NCBI GenBank assembly: GCA_002441865.1
Contig: DJNY01000144.1
Span: 1,616-10,485, forward strand
DNA from: Lachnospiraceae bacterium UBA6452
GTDB taxonomy: Bacteria > Bacillota > Clostridia > Lachnospirales > Lachnospiraceae
Direction: 5' to 3'
Length of the DNA: 8,870 nt
Shown: positions 6,079-8,870 of the stretch, in pieces
Position numbering within the stretch: position 1 is the stretch's first letter
How the letters are laid out: the number at the start of each line of letters is the position of its first letter
The notes under the pieces: generated by a model
The model's input: the letters and a program-made list of their open reading frames with translations, nothing else
Databases searched by the model: none
What the model was told of the DNA's origin: nothing
Made by a program: the position numbers and the translations under genes

Positions 6079-7086
6079 ATGGCTGAAAAGGAACGGAATG
6101 CGGAACTGCTGCTTGAAAAAATATTTTACTATATGAACCGTCTTGTGGATGAGAAGGAATTTTCTGCCACTATCCAGACGCTGACAGAAATGGGGAAAAC
6201 GCTCGTCAACGCAGATCGTGCCTCTTTCTGGTTCTGGGATAAGAGAAAGGGAGAACACTGGACAATCGTAGCGCTGGATCATGCAAAGATCACGGTTCCG
6301 GAAGGAAGAGGTATTGTGGGAGCCAGTATTACCACGGGAAAGACGATTCTGACTGATGATGCTGGTGCAGATCCGCGCTTTGATAGTTCTGTTGACAGAA
6401 GCAGCGGCTACGATACGAGATCGGTGCTTTGCATGCCTGTGACGGATTCCCGTGGTCAGGTGATCGGTGCTTATCAGGCAATCAACAAGTTAAACGAAGA
6501 CGGATCTGTCGGTGTGTTTACGGAGGAAGATGAAAAGAGACTGGCACTGGCAGCCGTTTATTGTGGCAAGACACTGGAATCGTATCTGCTTCTTTCCGAA
6601 AACCAGACGGATCTGACAACAAAGCTGCGGAACCGCAGGGGGTTTTATGAATATTACAATAAACGGGTATTGCCGTATCTGATCGCACATCCGGTATCGG
6701 TTGCAATGGGAGATATTGACTTCTTTGATATCACCAATCAGATCTACGGATCTGCAGGCGGCGATGAAGTCCTTCGAAGCATCGCGGATCTGATGCTGTA
6801 TCATGTGGAGATCGACGATGAAGTGATCCGGTGGGAAAACGACCGGTTTGTGCTGCTGTTATCCGGAAAGACCGCCGAGCAGGCAAAGCAGGAAACAGAT
6901 GCCCTGCGAAAAACGATCGAAGAGACTGTTTTTACACACAGAGGGCATGAGATCCATGTGACAATGTCTTTTGGTGTCTGTGAACTGGATTATGAAAAAT
7001 CGTCCGATGAGAATCTGGCACATGTAGAGACTGCATTGCAGCAGGCAAAAGAAGCCGGACGCAATACAGTCTGTATCGCCGAATAA
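6079..7086 (+). CDS. GAF domain protein with degenerate GGDEF domain
   Basis: This 335-residue protein shows no membrane segment or signal peptide and should be cytosolic. A short N-terminal helix is followed by a GAF domain (about 20-170). That domain has the complete NKFDE signature of cyclic-nucleotide-type GAF domains: Asn136-Lys137, Phe147, Asp151-Glu152. The second part (about 178-335) is a GGDEF fold: LRNRRGF (183-189), the DIDFFDITN metal/base region (212-220), YGSAGGDEVL (223-232, equivalent to the usual YGHxxGDxxL) and EAGRNTV (325-331). The signature itself reads RWENDRF (251-257) where active enzymes have RxGGDEF, and the inhibitory RxxD site is also lost. It is therefore probably not a diguanylate cyclase but a sensor or effector. 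The start has only a weak ribosome site (AGAGAG) and lies 17 bp after the flavoprotein stop, which suggests co-transcription. Confidence 0.88.
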   Translation: MAEKERNAELLLEKIFYYMNRLVDEKEFSATIQTLTEMGKTLVNADRASFWFWDKRKGEHWTIVALDHAKITVPEGRGIVGASITTGKTILTDDAGADPRFDSSVDRSSGYDTRSVLCMPVTDSRGQVIGAYQAINKLNEDGSVGVFTEEDEKRLALAAVYCGKTLESYLLLSENQTDLTTKLRNRRGFYEYYNKRVLPYLIAHPVSVAMGDIDFFDITNQIYGSAGGDEVLRSIADLMLYHVEIDDEVIRWENDRFVLLLSGKTAEQAKQETDALRKTIEETVFTHRGHEIHVTMSFGVCELDYEKSSDENLAHVETALQQAKEAGRNTVCIAE

Positions 7087-7105
7087 GATTTGGATAGTGG
7101 ATACC

Positions 7106-8095
7106 CTACTGGGACAGAAGACCGGAATAATAGAGCGAGTCCTTTGCTTCGACCGCGATATGCTCGGTGTTCTGTGCCAGTATTTTTTTGTAGGCAGAAG
7201 GCGTATAGCCAATATATTTCTTGAAAAGCTTGTTGAAATAGCTGCTGGAATTAAAGCCGACCTTCAGTGCAATATCTGAGATCGAAAGGGAGCTGTTATC
7301 CTGGGCAAGCAGATCGACAGCAGAATAAATCCTGTATTTCAACAGATAGTCGAACGGAGTCAGCTGCAGACAACGCTTAAAACAGCGGCAGCATTCGCTT
7401 TTGCTGATATGGATACTGTCTGCGATATCCTGCAATGTGATCGGCTCTTCATAATGTTCCATGATATAAGTGATAGCAGATTTTGTTCTGGATTCGTCAA
7501 GTGCAACCTGCGGATCATAAGCCGGGATATGATCATGCGGCAGATCCTGGATGTGGTTCAGCAGAAGCAGCCAGATCTGGATCAGGTAGCTTTTGGTCAG
7601 AAGCTCATAGCCAAAGGATTTCTGCAGATTGATCTTGATGATCTCACCGGTCAGCATGGAAATAGAGTGATCATCCTCTTTTTTATCATTCATGACATAT
7701 GAACGAAGACCGGGGGTGTTGATGACCGGCAGAAGATAGGCGGACGAAAAAACAGAATGTCCGTAGCCGAATATATAAGTGGGACTGAATACAATTGAAT
7801 AGAAAATGCAGTCCTGCTCATTATGCGGATGCACGGAGTGCATCACATTACGATTGATAAACAATGTATCTCCGGAAGATAAGACATATGTATTGTCTCC
7901 GACTGAAAATTCAGCGCTTCCTTCTTTTATAATGATCAGTTCAAGCTCACTGTGCCAGTGCCAGTGGATCAGATTCAGATACATCATATTCAGGTCAATG
8001 CGGTATACTGCAACAGGGTAGTCAAGACTGCCATGCTGTTTCATCTCATACAGATCCTCACGGACCTGTATTGTTTCTTTGTTGTTTTTTTCCAT
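7106..8095 (-). CDS. AraC-family transcriptional regulator with N-terminal cupin sensor domain
   Basis: This 329-residue protein pairs a ligand-binding cupin domain (about 27-105) with a C-terminal AraC/XylS DNA-binding domain (about 203-306). The sensor contains HWHWHSELE (44-52), with His44, His46 and His48, then a GDT(L)F turn (75-79). The DNA-binding part has both helix-turn-helix units: ITLQDIADSIHISKSECCRC (219-238) and SISDIALKVGFNSSSYFNKL (271-290), followed by GYTPSAYK (296-303), the family signature. Such regulators usually respond to a sugar or related metabolite and activate neighbouring genes. The start is supported by AGGGAG on the minus strand (8108-8103), 7 nt upstream. It is divergent from the secreted repeat protein and likely regulates it. 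Cys235, Cys236, Cys238 and Cys242 cluster in and after the first recognition helix. Confidence 0.94.
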   Translation of the reverse strand: MEKNNKETIQVREDLYEMKQHGSLDYPVAVYRIDLNMMYLNLIHWHWHSELELIIIKEGSAEFSVGDNTYVLSSGDTLFINRNVMHSVHPHNEQDCIFYSIVFSPTYIFGYGHSVFSSAYLLPVINTPGLRSYVMNDKKEDDHSISMLTGEIIKINLQKSFGYELLTKSYLIQIWLLLLNHIQDLPHDHIPAYDPQVALDESRTKSAITYIMEHYEEPITLQDIADSIHISKSECCRCFKRCLQLTPFDYLLKYRIYSAVDLLAQDNSSLSISDIALKVGFNSSSYFNKLFKKYIGYTPSAYKKILAQNTEHIAVEAKDSLYYSGLLSQ

Positions 8096-8115
8096 TTGTT
8101 TGCTCCCTAATACAC

Positions 8116-8144
8116 TTTCATTCCACTTCTTACTATGGTATCAT
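8116..8144 (+). promoter_or_regulatory. Extended -10 promoter for the secreted repeat protein gene
   Basis: TATCAT (8139-8144) is preceded by TGG (8136-8138), an extended -10 element with five of six consensus bases. The -35 position (TTTCAT, 8116-8121, 17-bp spacer) is poor, so this promoter would rely on the extended -10 or on an activator such as the divergent AraC protein. The start would fall near 8151. The -10 overlaps that of the opposite promoter. Confidence 0.45.
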
Positions 8145-8163
8145 AAAAAGATGCCATGGTCAA
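8135..8163 (-). promoter_or_regulatory. Promoter for the AraC-family gene
   Basis: The minus strand reads TTGACC (8163-8158), a 17-bp spacer ending in TGA, then TACCAT (8140-8135). A near-consensus -35 and an extended -10 make this the better of the two divergent promoters. The predicted start is near 8128. Confidence 0.6.
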
Positions 8164-8202
8164 AATGATGTTGAAATTCTTTACCGGAGAAGGAGTTTTT
8201 TA

Positions 8203-8870
8203 ATGAACAAAAGATTTGTTTCCATAATGTGCTTTATGTTAACTATAATACTGATAGCAGAACCGGTGACGGCATTTCCGGTTTCGGAAGGATATGCCGG
8301 AAGTCTGTTATACAGAAATGCCCATGATTCATATAGATCGGATACAGAAACCATTTCAGTCAGTGGTGATTCGTTAAGTGATAACACGGTCAGCGGCGAT
8401 TCCGTCAGTGATAACACGGTCAGCGGTGATTCCGTCAGTGACAATACAATAAGTGATAATACAGTCAGCGATGATTCTGTCAGTGATAATACAATCAGCC
8501 GGAATGCGGCGGATGAAAGCAGTGATCTGGCAGCAGATCAGACGGCAGGTTTTTCCCTGCAGGCTGCAACAACCGTTGTGAAGAATATCGGACAAACTGT
8601 GGCGGCTGTTTTTACAAAAAGTGTCAAAAAACCTGCGCAGGTAAAAAAACTGACATTGACAAATCCTGCAAAGGGAAAGCTGCGGATCCGTTATCAGAAG
8701 GTAACAGGTGCAAAGGGCTATGAAATCGTTTATGCAACAAATCGTACCCTGACAGCATCAAAGGTTGTACTGGATGTGAAAAAGACTAAGGCAGATGTGA
8801 CAGAATTGCCGCAGGGGAAAACATATTATGTGAAAGTCCGTGCTTATAAAACAGATGAAAACGGGAAAAA
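8203..8870 (+). CDS. Secreted cell-surface protein with pentapeptide repeats and FnIII-like domain (3' end outside window)
   Basis: AAGGAG (8190-8195) lies 7 nt before ATG 8203, and the frame stays open to the window edge, giving 222 visible residues. Residues 1-24 form a signal peptide: MNKRF, a hydrophobic core, and a likely cleavage after VTA. Residues 53-97 are nine tandem pentapeptides of the form [VLI]-S-[GD]-[DN]-[ST], a hydrophilic, acidic, probably unfolded spacer. After a stretch rich in Ala and Thr, an FnIII-like domain starts near residue 144 (KKPAQVKKLTL; then GAKGYEIVYA and GKTYYVKVRAYK), of the sort found in surface proteins of gut clostridia. The catalytic or binding module, if any, and a cell-wall anchor would lie beyond the edge. 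Function is unknown; an exported surface or adhesion role is likely. Confidence 0.85.
   Translation, partial: MNKRFVSIMCFMLTIILIAEPVTAFPVSEGYAGSLLYRNAHDSYRSDTETISVSGDSLSDNTVSGDSVSDNTVSGDSVSDNTISDNTVSDDSVSDNTISRNAADESSDLAADQTAGFSLQAATTVVKNIGQTVAAVFTKSVKKPAQVKKLTLTNPAKGKLRIRYQKVTGAKGYEIVYATNRTLTASKVVLDVKKTKADVTELPQGKTYYVKVRAYKTDENGK
8359..8493 (+). repeat. 15-bp tandem repeat (nine units) coding for VSGDS/VSDNT pentapeptides
   Basis: Nine in-frame 15-bp units encode VSGDS, LSDNT, VSGDS, VSDNT, VSGDS, VSDNT, ISDNT, VSDDS, VSDNT. Most fall into a 30-bp higher-order unit (8359-8388, 8389-8418, 8419-8448, 8464-8493), interrupted by one single 15-bp unit at 8449-8463. Units two and three are nearly identical in DNA, pointing to recent slippage or unequal exchange. 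A partial tenth unit (IS) follows. Confidence 0.92.

Noticed and set aside
6757..6768. GGDE string read as the active-site motif of an intact diguanylate cyclase
   Set aside because: Its spacing from the DID motif and the following VL show it is the YGHxxGDxxL element; the true signature position reads ENDRF.
8181..8595. Minus-strand open frames with repetitive protein sequence across the repeat of the secreted protein
   Set aside because: They are the mirror of the 15-bp tandem repeat in the plus-strand gene, which has a ribosome site, a signal peptide and a recognisable domain.

Overview
The window reads as chromosomal DNA of an anaerobic, gut-type Firmicute, most likely a Lachnospiraceae member (inference). 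The support is strong AGGAGG-type ribosome binding sites, sigma-A-like promoters (TTGAAA-N17-TATAAT, extended -10 elements), a mid-range base composition, and typical gene types: a GH3 glycosidase, an AraC regulator with an N-terminal cupin, and a secreted protein with a Ser/Asp/Asn-rich repeat and an FnIII-like domain. I see no transposase, phage gene, tRNA, rRNA or CRISPR array.

Layout from left to right. (1) 1-1665, +: the C-terminal two thirds or so of a GH3 beta-glycosidase, cut by the window edge. (2) 1719-3326, +: a CPA1-type potassium(sodium)/proton antiporter with two tandem C-terminal RCK_C (TrkA_C) domains. Its own extended -10 promoter begins inside the last codons of the GH3 gene. 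(3) 3323-4804, -: a sodium:neurotransmitter-symporter (NSS) family amino-acid-type transporter, convergent with the antiporter; the two stop codons share the sequence TTAA. (4) 4805-5039: a 235-bp divergent control region with one good promoter in each direction and operator-like symmetric DNA. (5) 5040-7086, +: a compact three-gene unit made of a small cupin protein, an iron-sulfur flavoprotein (Isf/FMN-reductase family), and a GAF-GGDEF protein. (6) 7106-8095, -: an AraC-family regulator, convergent with that unit across 19 bp. (7) 8096-8202: a divergent promoter region in which the two -10 elements overlap. (8) 8203 to the window end, +: a secreted protein with a pentapeptide repeat and an FnIII-like domain, cut by the window edge.

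How the parts may work together. The cupin/Fe-S flavoprotein/GAF-GGDEF unit is the most interesting block. Its third gene has the full NKFDE signature of cyclic-nucleotide-type GAF domains, but its GGDEF active-site motif has become ENDRF, so it is probably a sensor or effector rather than a diguanylate cyclase. With a redox flavoprotein and a small metal-binding cupin it could form a redox- or ligand-sensing module; that is inference. The AraC regulator and the secreted repeat protein share overlapping face-to-face promoters and are probably co-regulated or mutually exclusive. I found no convincing intrinsic terminator in any intergenic gap.
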